Under the pieces are notes generated by a model, which saw only the letters and a program-made list of their open reading frames with translations, was not told the DNA's origin and searched no databases. The translations under genes were made by a program, and so were the position numbers. Shown here one piece after another: positions 45,322 to 53,120 of a stretch of 64,000 bases of DNA (positions are counted from its first letter, which is position 1; the number at the start of each line of letters is the position of its first letter). The DNA is from Ga0074130 sp035565355 (GTDB taxonomy: Bacteria; Pseudomonadota; Gammaproteobacteria; Burkholderiales; Rhodocyclaceae), in assembly GCA_035565355.1 (NCBI GenBank), contig DATMSM010000091.1, positions 1 through 64,000 of the forward strand. Reading direction: 5' to 3'.

Positions 45322-45855
45322 ATGCACCCGTGGCAGCCTGCCCCGGCCATGAACCCCAGCTATCAGCCACCCGAACAGCGCATCGACGACACCCCCAAGG
45401 GCATGTGTGCGCTCGAATTCCGCTTGCCGCGCATAGCCGAACAATGCACAACGTATTGGGGCACCGGCGACTTCGAACCTTTTATCGCCTCGCTGATGAT
45501 GGACTCGCGCGACGGCGGCCGGCAGGGGCTGCCCTGGGATGTTGCGCAGGAGCTTCTGTTCCTGCTCGAAATCAGCATTGCCAAACGCGCCATCATCGCC
45601 TCCCAGACCACCGGCATGCCTTATCGCCAGGTGTTCCAGAGCATGCGCAACAATGCCGAGGAAGCCGCAAAGAACACGGCCAATGCGTGGAGCAACCCCA
45701 CACTCAACAACGACAGCAAGCGCGTCGGCCTGCCGGGTCAACCCCTGGACAAGTCGCTGATGCTGGACCCGAACTCGGTATCGGCAAAGAGGCGCCTCTC
45801 CCAGCTCACGCCGGAAAAGCCCAAGCGCTGGTGGCAGAAGCTGCTGGGCGGCTGA
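45322..45855 (+). CDS. Hypothetical protein, 177 aa
   Basis: Not recognised. Soluble, with a helical middle (ELLFLLEISIAKRAIIAS) and a C-terminal basic tail (PEKPKRWWQKLLGG). It could attach to a membrane or nucleic acid, but that is speculation. The start is uncertain: ATG 45322 (MHPWQPAPAM) and ATG 45349 are possible, both with poor ribosome sites. It is inside the REP-bounded block and followed by a bidirectional terminator shared with tRNA-Ser. Confidence 0.65.
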   Translation: MHPWQPAPAMNPSYQPPEQRIDDTPKGMCALEFRLPRIAEQCTTYWGTGDFEPFIASLMMDSRDGGRQGLPWDVAQELLFLLEISIAKRAIIASQTTGMPYRQVFQSMRNNAEEAAKNTANAWSNPTLNNDSKRVGLPGQPLDKSLMLDPNSVSAKRRLSQLTPEKPKRWWQKLLGG

Positions 45856-45932
45856 AGGGTGCAGCAGGAGCAGCGCTCGCATAGTCGAACTCAAGCAAGT
45901 TCTGCCTACCCACCGGCTGCATCAAAACAAAA

Positions 45933-45960
45933 AACCGCCTCATGGGCGGTTATTTGTTTT
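45933..45960. terminator. Bidirectional terminator between the unknown gene and tRNA-Ser
   Basis: AACCGCC-tcatg-GGCGGTT (45933-45939, 45945-45951) followed by ATTTGTTTT on the plus strand and by TTTTGTTTT on the minus strand. Confidence 0.88.
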
Positions 45961-46047
45961 GGCGGAGGCGGTGAGATTCGAACTCACGAAAGGTTGCCCT
46001 TTGCCGGTTTTCAAGACCGGTGCAATCGACCACTCTGCCACACCTCC
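45960..46047 (-). tRNA. tRNA-Ser (UGA)
   Basis: 88-nt class II tRNA with encoded CCA at 45960-45962. The acceptor stem is GGAGGTG paired with CGCCTCC. Anticodon arm CCGGT-CTTGAAA-ACCGG gives anticodon TGA. A long variable arm and the T-loop GTTCGAATC are present. A perfect copy of its 5' half lies 132 bp upstream (46144-46180), separating it from the only clear -10 box. It therefore depends on transcription through a hairpin-rich insert, or on an unseen promoter. Confidence 0.97.
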
Positions 46048-46066
46048 GTGGCACTACTGAACACAG

Positions 46067-46085
46067 AAAACCGGCAGCCGGTTTT
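46067..46085. repeat. Terminator-like hairpin upstream of tRNA-Ser
   Basis: AAAACCGG-cag-CCGGTTTT, perfect 8-bp arms with a 3-nt loop. On the minus strand it would be followed by CTGTGTTC after a TTTT, so it may weaken transcription entering the intact tRNA. Confidence 0.65.
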
Positions 46086-46130
46086 AGCTCCGGCCGCTGC
46101 GCTTAACCTGCTGCGCAGGTTAGCCTGCAC
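46086..46130. repeat. REP-like hairpin element, copy B
   Basis: Same orientation as copy A at 42446-42503. Shares CGGCCGxTGC (46091-46100), CTTAAC and GTTAGCCTGCAC (46119-46130). Inner stem TAACCTGC/GCAGGTTA (46104-46111, 46115-46122) has the same length as in copy A, with paired changes at two positions. Confidence 0.8.
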
Positions 46131-46143
46131 TAGCGCTTCGCGC

Positions 46144-46180
46144 CAAGACCGGTGCAATCGACCACTCTGCCACACCTCCG
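46144..46180 (-). pseudogene. Remnant 5' half of tRNA-Ser
   Basis: 37 nt identical to 46012-46048. It covers the tRNA from its first base through the D arm to the start of the anticodon loop, plus one base 5' of it. It cannot fold as a tRNA. It sits directly downstream of the TATAAT promoter box, as the original gene start should. Confidence 0.93.
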
Positions 46181-46190
46181 AAGGGCTCGC

Positions 46191-46196
46191 ATTATA
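46191..46196 (-). promoter_or_regulatory. -10 box (TATAAT) of the original tRNA-Ser promoter
   Basis: Exact consensus on the minus strand, about 11 nt before the remnant tRNA 5' end. The matching -35 is poor (GGTGGC at the expected spacing). Confidence 0.65.
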
Positions 46197-46395
46197 CGCA
46201 ACGTTCGCATCCCGCCACCTTCGCTAGCCCTAGTCTGAGGATATCTTTTCATCAGTATAAATAAGTCGACAAACTTTACAGAATGCCTCCTGAAGCGTGA
46301 GAACAAAACAGTAACTAGTTGATTTTTAAATGATGGAACAGATATTGCTGATTAGAGCAAGAAGTTTCAAATTGACTGATTCATCTTGCATTTCT

Positions 46396-46983
46396 ATGAC
46401 CGCCATGACCCTAAAGACATGCCTTGCCAGCTTGCTGCTCACGCTTGGACTTGCTGCCAGTAGCGCCCACGCGACCCTGTTACAGGATAAAACGGTCACG
46501 ATTGAGTATTTCTACCCGCAGTTCGGCACCGTCTTCGATACGGGAACCAACGGCGACTATGTGGTCGGGGATGGAGTGGAGATCGCTGATTTCTATTTTG
46601 GCTATGCCTCGCTGGATATCAGCGACACGGCACTCACCATCAACTTCCTCGGCCAAGACACGATCATGGCCGCCCCTTACCTAAACGGCTTTAATGGCTT
46701 CAGGCTGTCAGTAGCGCCAGGGCACACGGATGATTTTGTGTCGGTGCTCATCAATAGCGCGGCAACCACCTGGGATGCCTTTACTGCCAGCCGTCTGAGC
46801 TTTGGTGCCGATTACATCTTGATTGACTGGCAGGAGCTGAGCTTCACTCCGGGTGCGACGCTGGTTCTTGATATTCATGCCGATCAACAGCCCGTTCCCG
46901 AGCCCGCCTCTGTGCTGCTGATCGGAGTCGCCCTGCTCGGTTTTGCTGTGAGCCGCCACTCGGCCAAGCCGCGCCGCAGCTAG
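46396..46983 (+). CDS. PEP-CTERM sorting domain protein
   Basis: 195-aa exported protein. N-terminal signal peptide (LKTCLASLLLTLGLAASSAHA). The beta-rich middle has no recognised enzyme motif. The C-terminus is a PEP-CTERM tail: VPEP at the border, hydrophobic helix ASVLLIGVALLGFAV, then a basic end HSAKPRRS. Exosortase should cleave and anchor or release it; no exosortase is in the window. Start taken at ATG 46396 to give a normal signal peptide; ATG 46330 is in frame but adds an unlikely leader. Its TAG shares a CTAG palindrome with the stop of the convergent mshP. Confidence 0.88.
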   Translation: MTAMTLKTCLASLLLTLGLAASSAHATLLQDKTVTIEYFYPQFGTVFDTGTNGDYVVGDGVEIADFYFGYASLDISDTALTINFLGQDTIMAAPYLNGFNGFRLSVAPGHTDDFVSVLINSAATTWDAFTASRLSFGADYILIDWQELSFTPGATLVLDIHADQQPVPEPASVLLIGVALLGFAVSRHSAKPRRS

Positions 46984-47477
46984 ATACCGACTGCCTCACG
47001 GCGGCGCTCAACATAGCCGAACCCCGCCGTGGTCCCATCGTTGCGCGGGCATGGAGTTGCCCCGACGGGACACGCAAAGGCCCTGATCTGATACACGCGA
47101 ACCATCCGGTGATTGTTGGGTGGAGGATTCCCTGTCTCCCCATCGCGATAGATGGCCGAACCACACTCTACGGTCACCTGAAAACCGTTGATAGCCGCCA
47201 TATTGATTGTGGATCGCACCGGGGCGTTGAACGTGGGATTGCCAAGCGTGGCGGCATCGCAGGAAGCGCCGCCCCAGGCTGCTGTGCCATTGAAAGCCTG
47301 AAACAATCCCCATTGCACCCCCGCCCGAGCTGATTGCTCAGCGCGCGCGGACAGCACATCCTGGCTCAACACCACGCTCTGCGTTGAACCCAAGGCCACC
47401 AGCCCGCCCGCCAGGCCAGCCAGCATCACCAACACGACAATGACCGCGATGACGCCGAAACCCGATTGCCGCTTCAT
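46980..47477 (-). CDS. mshP: MSHA minor pilin MshP
   Basis: 165 aa. Short leader MKRQSG before FGVIAVIVVLVMLAGLAGG. The residue at mature position 5 is Ala rather than the Glu found in pilins, as in GspK/PilX-type tip proteins that start assembly. The remainder has paired Cys. It is last in the leftward unit mshQ-C-D-O-P and overlaps mshO by 4 nt. The name rests on position and architecture; sequence similarity between MshP proteins is low. Confidence 0.8.
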   Translation of the reverse strand: MKRQSGFGVIAVIVVLVMLAGLAGGLVALGSTQSVVLSQDVLSARAEQSARAGVQWGLFQAFNGTAAWGGASCDAATLGNPTFNAPVRSTINMAAINGFQVTVECGSAIYRDGETGNPPPNNHRMVRVYQIRAFACPVGATPCPRNDGTTAGFGYVERRREAVGI

Positions 47478-48334
47478 GGCGTGTTCTCCACATGCACACC
47501 GTGAATCAGCGTCACATTCTCCGTCCCGTCTCCCAGCGTAATCGCCATCTGGATAAAGCCGCTCTGCTGGGTGGCACCCTGGTTAGGGATGTAGTTGAAT
47601 TCGCAGTTGCGCACTTGGGTCGCCACGACTTGATTTGCGGCGGCACATGCCGCTGCTGCACCCGTGTTAAAAGACGATTCGCCGCGGAGCAGCGTGTTGC
47701 CTATGCAGCTATAGGCCACGGTCTGATTACCACCGTTATTGGACACCACCGCAAAACGCCCTCCTTCGTATCCGGGGGAGAACTGGGTCGCCAACTGAAG
47801 CGTGACACGATGCTGGCCGACCGTTATTCCGCCAGGAGCAGGCGGTGGCACCACCGTGGCGATACGACCACGGTTGAGGTTGTCATAGACATCGTTGCCG
47901 TTCTGATTATTGATCACGATCCAGGCAGGGTCGGCACCGCCGACAAGCACGTTGGGGGCCATGGGGTTGAATACATCGAAACTGCTCGTCGTCGTCGTCG
48001 TGTCTAAGGGGGCACTGACACTCGCCAGCGGGTAGAAGGCATCTCGAGCCATCCGATAGCGCCCGCCCCCCGTTGTCGGCACGAGCTGAAAGCAATTCGG
48101 CGTCAGGTTTCCGTTGATGGTTGCCGTGCGCAGGGAGTTCGGCACGGCACTGCGTATGTCGCGCGACATGCGCCGTAACGCCGTATCCGCCATATCGCTG
48201 AGCGTGGCCCGCCTACGGGTATCCAGATAGCTGTCAATCGCCGGGCGCAGAAAAACCGTCAGTGTGGCCGCAAGGATGCCGGTGATCACCATCACCATGA
48301 GCAATTCCAGCAGGGTAAAGCCGCGTGTTCTCAT
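47474..48334 (-). CDS. mshO: MSHA minor pilin MshO
   Basis: 286 aa, type IV pilin-like: leader MRTRG then FTLLELLMVMVITGILAATL, with Glu at mature position 5. The size and the N-terminal SDMADTALRRMSRDIRSA helix are typical of GspJ/PilW-like minor pilins. Start at 48334 is set by the prepilin leader. It overlaps mshD upstream and mshP downstream by 4 nt, so the genes are co-translated. Confidence 0.87.
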   Translation of the reverse strand: MRTRGFTLLELLMVMVITGILAATLTVFLRPAIDSYLDTRRRATLSDMADTALRRMSRDIRSAVPNSLRTATINGNLTPNCFQLVPTTGGGRYRMARDAFYPLASVSAPLDTTTTTSSFDVFNPMAPNVLVGGADPAWIVINNQNGNDVYDNLNRGRIATVVPPPAPGGITVGQHRVTLQLATQFSPGYEGGRFAVVSNNGGNQTVAYSCIGNTLLRGESSFNTGAAAACAAANQVVATQVRNCEFNYIPNQGATQQSGFIQMAITLGDGTENVTLIHGVHVENTP

Positions 48335-48840
48335 GTTGGGGGCAGCGGCAGCAAGACCTTGAACCCGTCGAGTACTACGCTCTGCTGTCCACGGCGAGCA
48401 ATCACGGTGACACGCCGAGTGTTCGCGACACCAATCCCCAGGCTGTCGTCCCCTACCGGAATACGTACCTCCACACTGTAGCCATCCAGCCCGGCGGCAA
48501 GCGTGCCATCGGCGCCACACACGTCGGGCGTTTGATAGCCGGCGTAATCTCCCACCTCATCAAAGGCGGAACGATCGGCAGCAGACCCCGGGCCGGCGCA
48601 TGGCCCACCGGCGCTGCCTGCACCGACGCTGCCGACGGGAGGAACAAACGGCTTGAGCAGAATCTCCTCCATCATGGTCTCGGTTATGGCGATCAATTGT
48701 TTGCCGACGAGCGCATCTGCACTTCCTCGCACATTCACGCTGTAGGCAATCAAAACACCCGCCAGGCCGATGCCGATGACGACAATGGCAATGATCATTT
48801 CGATCAGGGTGAAACCCAGCTGTGCCTGCCTACTCCACAT
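48331..48840 (-). CDS. mshD: MSHA minor pilin MshD
   Basis: 169 aa. Prepilin leader MWSRQAQLG, then FTLIEMIIAIVVIGIGLAG with Glu5; GspI/PilV-like in size and in the following helix (KQLIAITETMMEEIL). Overlaps mshC upstream by 11 nt and mshO downstream by 4 nt. It belongs to the minor-pilin tip set. Confidence 0.87.
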   Translation of the reverse strand: MWSRQAQLGFTLIEMIIAIVVIGIGLAGVLIAYSVNVRGSADALVGKQLIAITETMMEEILLKPFVPPVGSVGAGSAGGPCAGPGSAADRSAFDEVGDYAGYQTPDVCGADGTLAAGLDGYSVEVRIPVGDDSLGIGVANTRRVTVIARRGQQSVVLDGFKVLLPLPPT

Positions 48841-49276
48841 AGCCGGTCACTCCGTTTACGACGATATCGGCTTGCCCCGGAATGGAAACAAGCGCTCCAC
48901 CGCTACTGCCGTTCGACTGAAATATGAGGGGAGCAGGCACCGGATTAAAAAACACCTGGGCCGCATTTGCGCTCAGCACCTCGTTCCCGTTTGTGCCGGG
49001 CAGCATCAGCGGTCCTTCACCGGCCCCGCAGGCATTGTCCCCGGTGACGTCCATGTTCAGGCGTAATGATGCCGCCGCAAAGGTAACGCATACGACACGC
49101 CGGTGGCTGACCGCACTCTTCTGTGCGTAACGGAGAGCGCTCACCGTCCGGTCGCGGAATTCCTGCGCCCGAAAGTCGTTGTCGCGCAGGCGAGGAATGG
49201 CCACCACGGCAAGTATGCCGAGGATAACCACGATGGTGACGAGCTCAATGAGCGAAAATCCGGACTCGCGGCACAT
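48830..49276 (-). CDS. mshC: MSHA minor pilin MshC
   Basis: 148 aa, GspH/FimT-like: leader MCRESG, mature FSLIELVTIVVILGILAVVAIP. The following AQEFRDRTVSALRYAQKSAV helix is typical of the group. One further Cys pair lies in the globular part (VVCVTF, NACGAG). It starts 4 nt after the mshQ stop. Confidence 0.88.
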   Translation of the reverse strand: MCRESGFSLIELVTIVVILGILAVVAIPRLRDNDFRAQEFRDRTVSALRYAQKSAVSHRRVVCVTFAAASLRLNMDVTGDNACGAGEGPLMLPGTNGNEVLSANAAQVFFNPVPAPLIFQSNGSSGGALVSIPGQADIVVNGVTGYVE

Positions 49277-49280
49277 AGAC

Positions 49281-52200
49281 CTAGAAGGCCTCTCTCACAT
49301 GGATGATGCGCTGTCCCTCCGGACTGTAGATGCCGAAGCTGGCGCGCGCTGAGGGGTCCCGATCACTCGGACCGCCCGGGCAATTTGCGTTATTACCGTT
49401 CGTCGAGCGCAGCCAGGGCAGACTGCCCGGCGAAGCGCCATGGGTGTTCAGGCAAGAGCGATCAGGGCCGCTAGTGCCTAGATTGGCCGCGACGTCCACA
49501 TGCGTCGTCACGTTGCCTGTGGGTGCGGCAAGCCTGATCACGCCCGCACCGCCAGATATTGTCAACGGCTGAGTCACCGAGCTCAGATTGTTCGACAGGA
49601 AAAAGCGGTCGACCCCGAGACTGGTGCAACTGTCCAAACTATTCTGTATCCAGCTGTTCCCCGTCCAGTACTGGGCTTGGACCTGCATCTCCAAGGGCAG
49701 GCGCGCCGCCCCAAAGGCATTAAATAAACGCAGGCGCCCACTGCGGATCGCCAGTGCCGCCTGCAACTGTCCATGGGAATTGACGCCATCAGCCGCCGTC
49801 TCCTTGGCGCACACGGTGACGCTAGAGGGCTGGCCCAGCGCTTGGGTATAGGTGATAGGCAAGGGCGCGGCGATATTGCTCGTGGGTGGCGTCCTCGCCA
49901 CACCGTTGAGGAAGTCGGCACTGGCCAGGGTGTTGTTGGCGAAATTCGTCGTGGTCGGCGTACATTCCGTGGCGCTGCCGCTGCCCAGTGTCACGGCCTT
50001 CGCGTGGGTGCCAGTGTAGTTCTGCGTGGTGGCGATGGTGCTACCGAGTTCGGTGTTGGCCTGGCTTCTGGCGGTGACCGTCAGACGAAATGGCTGACCG
50101 GAATAGGTAAAGCTACCGCACCCTTGAACATTGATCGGCTCGAATGCCGTCTCGAAGAAGGCGGGAATGAAACGCACGGCCGTCATGCCCCAGGGCGTGA
50201 GGCCGGAGCCTAGATAGCCGCCGGCAGACTTGCCCGCCGCCACCAGGTTGACGTTGCCAGCCTCCGTCCAGGCGAGCGTATTGGAACAGACCGTGCCGTT
50301 GCTGGCCGGACTGCAGGTCGCCCGCGTGAACAAGCCCTTGTTATCGTTGGTGAGGGTGCCCGATACACCGCCCGTCGGCCCCGTCAGTTGGGAATTCCCT
50401 GCCGACGCCGCAGCCGCCGTCACCGACTTCAACTCTACGGTTTCTACCGGGGTTTCACGACTGAAGCCCGGCGTGACAGCATTGAGTGCGTTGCGCGCGG
50501 ATACCCGAGCCGAAAACATGCTGCCGGCCTTGATCGGACTAGCCGTGATTGTGTCAAAAACAAAACTTGCCGGCGCCACCACAAAAGTAGCACTCCCGAT
50601 CATGTCATCCGTGGTCGCCAGTGTGGTACTGGCCACCAGCGTCATCTGGCCGACATCGGCGTATTTCAGGGTCGGTGTAGCCGTGCCGGTGGCGTCAAAG
50701 TTCAAGCTCACATTAGCACCGCCCGCATCGCAAGCGGCAGTGGGGTTGTTGCTGGTATTCAGTGCCGTTTCAGTGCTGCTATTGTTGATGCGTACGGCAA
50801 CCCTGCCCCCATACACGGCCGCCGCCGGATTCACATAGGCACATGCGAGCTTGACGGTTTTACTGGTGTTCTGGAAGGCAGGAACACAGGCCACGCCGCT
50901 GTCGGCCTTTTTGACCGCCCTGATGGAAATGGGCTGACTCGTTTCCGCTGCGTGCGCAGGCACATTGACCAGAAAACCCGAGTCCACGAAATTCATCAGA
51001 CAGGTTTCGGTAGTGCCGTTGAAACAACGCGTCGCACTGATGACACCCGGATTCACATCGGTGGCCGCCAAGGTCGCCTGTCCAATCGTGGTGCGGCTGA
51101 CGAGCGCGGTCGTGGTCGATCCGGTAAAGGTGACCCCGGCGCCGCCCGGCGCCAGATTGAGAGTGACCGGGCCGCTATACAGGCTGGTGCAATTGGCGTC
51201 GGCACAGGCTTCGACGGTGACGAGCTCGGGCGAACAGGTCAGCCCTTCACCGTCATGCCTGATGCGAATGTGATTGACGGAGGCCGTGCAGGAACGTGCG
51301 CGCGTGAGTTCGGCCTGGAGCGCGCTTTCATTGAGCGCCATGCCATAAACCTTGATCTCGTCAAGATTGCCCTTGAAGTGGAAATCCTCACTTTGCCCCT
51401 CGCTGGATGCGCTCGACTCGCCACCGATGGAGACGGCGCCGCTACCGTTGGCCCAGTTGCTGGTGTAGGCACTACCCACCTGGGTGCGCAGGCTGCCGTC
51501 CTGATTGAAGACATATAGCGTGATCCGCTTGGTAGCAGTATCCACGGCCACGGCAACGAAATACCAAGTGTTGTTCGAGATGGTCGCCGTCGTGTCCAGA
51601 CAGAAGGGATCGCCGGAGTTCGTCCCGCAGGCGGAGTTGCTACCGCTACCGGTGATGTTGCCAGTGCGGCGCAGGTTGCGGTTGAAGAAGCGCACCATGC
51701 CGTCACCCGCATCGCCCAGGCTCAGCGCCCAGCCATCCTGATTGTCATCGTTGACCAGGATGCGCTGACCGGCCACGCTCCTGTCCGTGGTGCGTATCCA
51801 GCCGGCAAAGGTAAATTGCGCGGGCAAGGTGGGAAAGTTGAAGAGCTGAATGTAGCCGTATCTGCGCGCCGGGTTCGACGTGCGGTCGAACTGGCCGTAT
51901 CGGCAGGTGCTCAGGCTGCCGTTCGCGCTGGTGTAGGCCGCAGAGCCTGTGGCAGTAATGGGTCGCGCGCCGCCATTGACCGCGATTGCGGCGCTGCCGT
52001 GGCGGCTGCCGACGCTATCCCTGACCTCGGCCGTATTGTCATTGCTATCCCAACTTGTCTCGTCCATGCGCCACTCGGCCAGCAGCGCGGCCCCCGAGCA
52101 GCGCGGATACTGCGGCGGGTTCGAGACCGAGTTGGAACTGGATGTGCAGGTGCCGAAAATGAAACTGCTGCTGTCCACATTCAATGCCGCAGCCCAGTTG

Positions 52201-52880
52201 CCGGAAGTCACGCTGCCGTAGACGATCGAGCCGTCGGTAATGTTGACGAAGTTGTTGCCCGTCACATTCACATTGCCGGCGGATGAGCCTAGCGTACTGT
52301 TGCTGATATTGATCGCGCCACCGGTGCCCGTGATATTGCCGTCGGTCACGGTGGCATTGTTGATCACGATATTCGGGTTGCCCGCGCCGCTGCTGATGCT
52401 GCCCTTAACCGAGCCTCCGTTGATCGTGACGGTATTGACCGAACTGCTCACATTACCGGTAACCGCGACATTGGTGAGGCTTACTCCCGAACCACCTCCG
52501 CTGACGTTACCGTTAATGACCCCGCCGCTTATCGTCAGCGTGTTTGAGGAATTGCTGACATTCCCATTGATCGTACTGTTGTCGAGCGTAACGGTAAGCG
52601 CGGGACCTGCAGTGGCGGGAATATTTCCGTTAAGGGTAACGTTAGTCAGGCCGATGGATCCGCCATTGGTCCCGATGTTCCCGTTGATGACCACCGCACC
52701 GGGCGGGGCAATACTGTCGCCTCCGTTGAGGGTAATCGTGCCGGTACAAGTGTAGGGACCACTGCCCGACCAACCGGTAGAGCATGCAGGACGACTTCCC
52801 ACGGCCATGGTGTAGGTAGCCGCCCAGGCCGGGGCTGCCGAAAGCATGCACAAAATTAGAAAAAACGAAATTTTTTTCAT
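49281..52880 (-). CDS. mshQ: MSHA surface protein MshQ with N-terminal beta-helix
   Basis: 1199-aa exported protein. Signal peptide KKISFFLILCMLSAAPAWA. Residues about 40-240 repeat a short unit ending in GN(V/I)S, such as TISGGVINGNVSGGG, giving roughly ten turns of a predicted right-handed beta-helix. Residues about 265-530 form a LamG/concanavalin-like domain (LLAEWRMDE start, GNLDEIKVYGMAL end). The rest is Cys-containing, DUF6701-like, as in MshQ of Vibrio. The beta-helix in front is not something I associate with standard MshQ. A surface or pilus-tip adhesive role is inferred. It is the first gene of the leftward unit and divergent from mshE. Confidence 0.82.
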   Translation of the reverse strand: MKKISFFLILCMLSAAPAWAATYTMAVGSRPACSTGWSGSGPYTCTGTITLNGGDSIAPPGAVVINGNIGTNGGSIGLTNVTLNGNIPATAGPALTVTLDNSTINGNVSNSSNTLTISGGVINGNVSGGGSGVSLTNVAVTGNVSSSVNTVTINGGSVKGSISSGAGNPNIVINNATVTDGNITGTGGAINISNSTLGSSAGNVNVTGNNFVNITDGSIVYGSVTSGNWAAALNVDSSSFIFGTCTSSSNSVSNPPQYPRCSGAALLAEWRMDETSWDSNDNTAEVRDSVGSRHGSAAIAVNGGARPITATGSAAYTSANGSLSTCRYGQFDRTSNPARRYGYIQLFNFPTLPAQFTFAGWIRTTDRSVAGQRILVNDDNQDGWALSLGDAGDGMVRFFNRNLRRTGNITGSGSNSACGTNSGDPFCLDTTATISNNTWYFVAVAVDTATKRITLYVFNQDGSLRTQVGSAYTSNWANGSGAVSIGGESSASSEGQSEDFHFKGNLDEIKVYGMALNESALQAELTRARSCTASVNHIRIRHDGEGLTCSPELVTVEACADANCTSLYSGPVTLNLAPGGAGVTFTGSTTTALVSRTTIGQATLAATDVNPGVISATRCFNGTTETCLMNFVDSGFLVNVPAHAAETSQPISIRAVKKADSGVACVPAFQNTSKTVKLACAYVNPAAAVYGGRVAVRINNSSTETALNTSNNPTAACDAGGANVSLNFDATGTATPTLKYADVGQMTLVASTTLATTDDMIGSATFVVAPASFVFDTITASPIKAGSMFSARVSARNALNAVTPGFSRETPVETVELKSVTAAAASAGNSQLTGPTGGVSGTLTNDNKGLFTRATCSPASNGTVCSNTLAWTEAGNVNLVAAGKSAGGYLGSGLTPWGMTAVRFIPAFFETAFEPINVQGCGSFTYSGQPFRLTVTARSQANTELGSTIATTQNYTGTHAKAVTLGSGSATECTPTTTNFANNTLASADFLNGVARTPPTSNIAAPLPITYTQALGQPSSVTVCAKETAADGVNSHGQLQAALAIRSGRLRLFNAFGAARLPLEMQVQAQYWTGNSWIQNSLDSCTSLGVDRFFLSNNLSSVTQPLTISGGAGVIRLAAPTGNVTTHVDVAANLGTSGPDRSCLNTHGASPGSLPWLRSTNGNNANCPGGPSDRDPSARASFGIYSPEGQRIIHVREAF

Positions 52881-53120
52881 ATTTTTTCAAGTGCTCACTT
52901 CAGAGTCCTTGAGATCAGCCGGACAAGGCCATTTTTGGCTGGAGCGCCGGGACAGGCTCGTGCATTATAGTGTTGCTGCCTTTGGAAATAGGCCGCAACT
53001 GAGAGGGAATGGCATCGGCATGCTGCGTAAAAAGTACAACATTTATATGTAAATCAAGTTTTTGTTGATTATTACTGCACATGTTTCTAGAATCAAGCCG
53101 AAATTTGGAGAAATTGATTT
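52881..53120. promoter_or_regulatory. Divergent promoter region of the two msh units
   Basis: 240 bp between the start codons of mshQ and mshE. It is AT-rich near both genes (for example 53041-53120) and must hold both promoters. No clear sigma-54 (GG-N10-GC) or sigma-70 pair was identified with confidence, and no repeat was seen. Confidence 0.6.

Noticed and set aside
46086..46130. Integron attC-like site (GCTTAAC ... GTTAGCC around a hairpin)
   Set aside because: The left box fits RYYYAAC but the right box does not fit GTTRRRY. The whole hairpin is far shorter than a real attC, and no integrase or cassette array is present.
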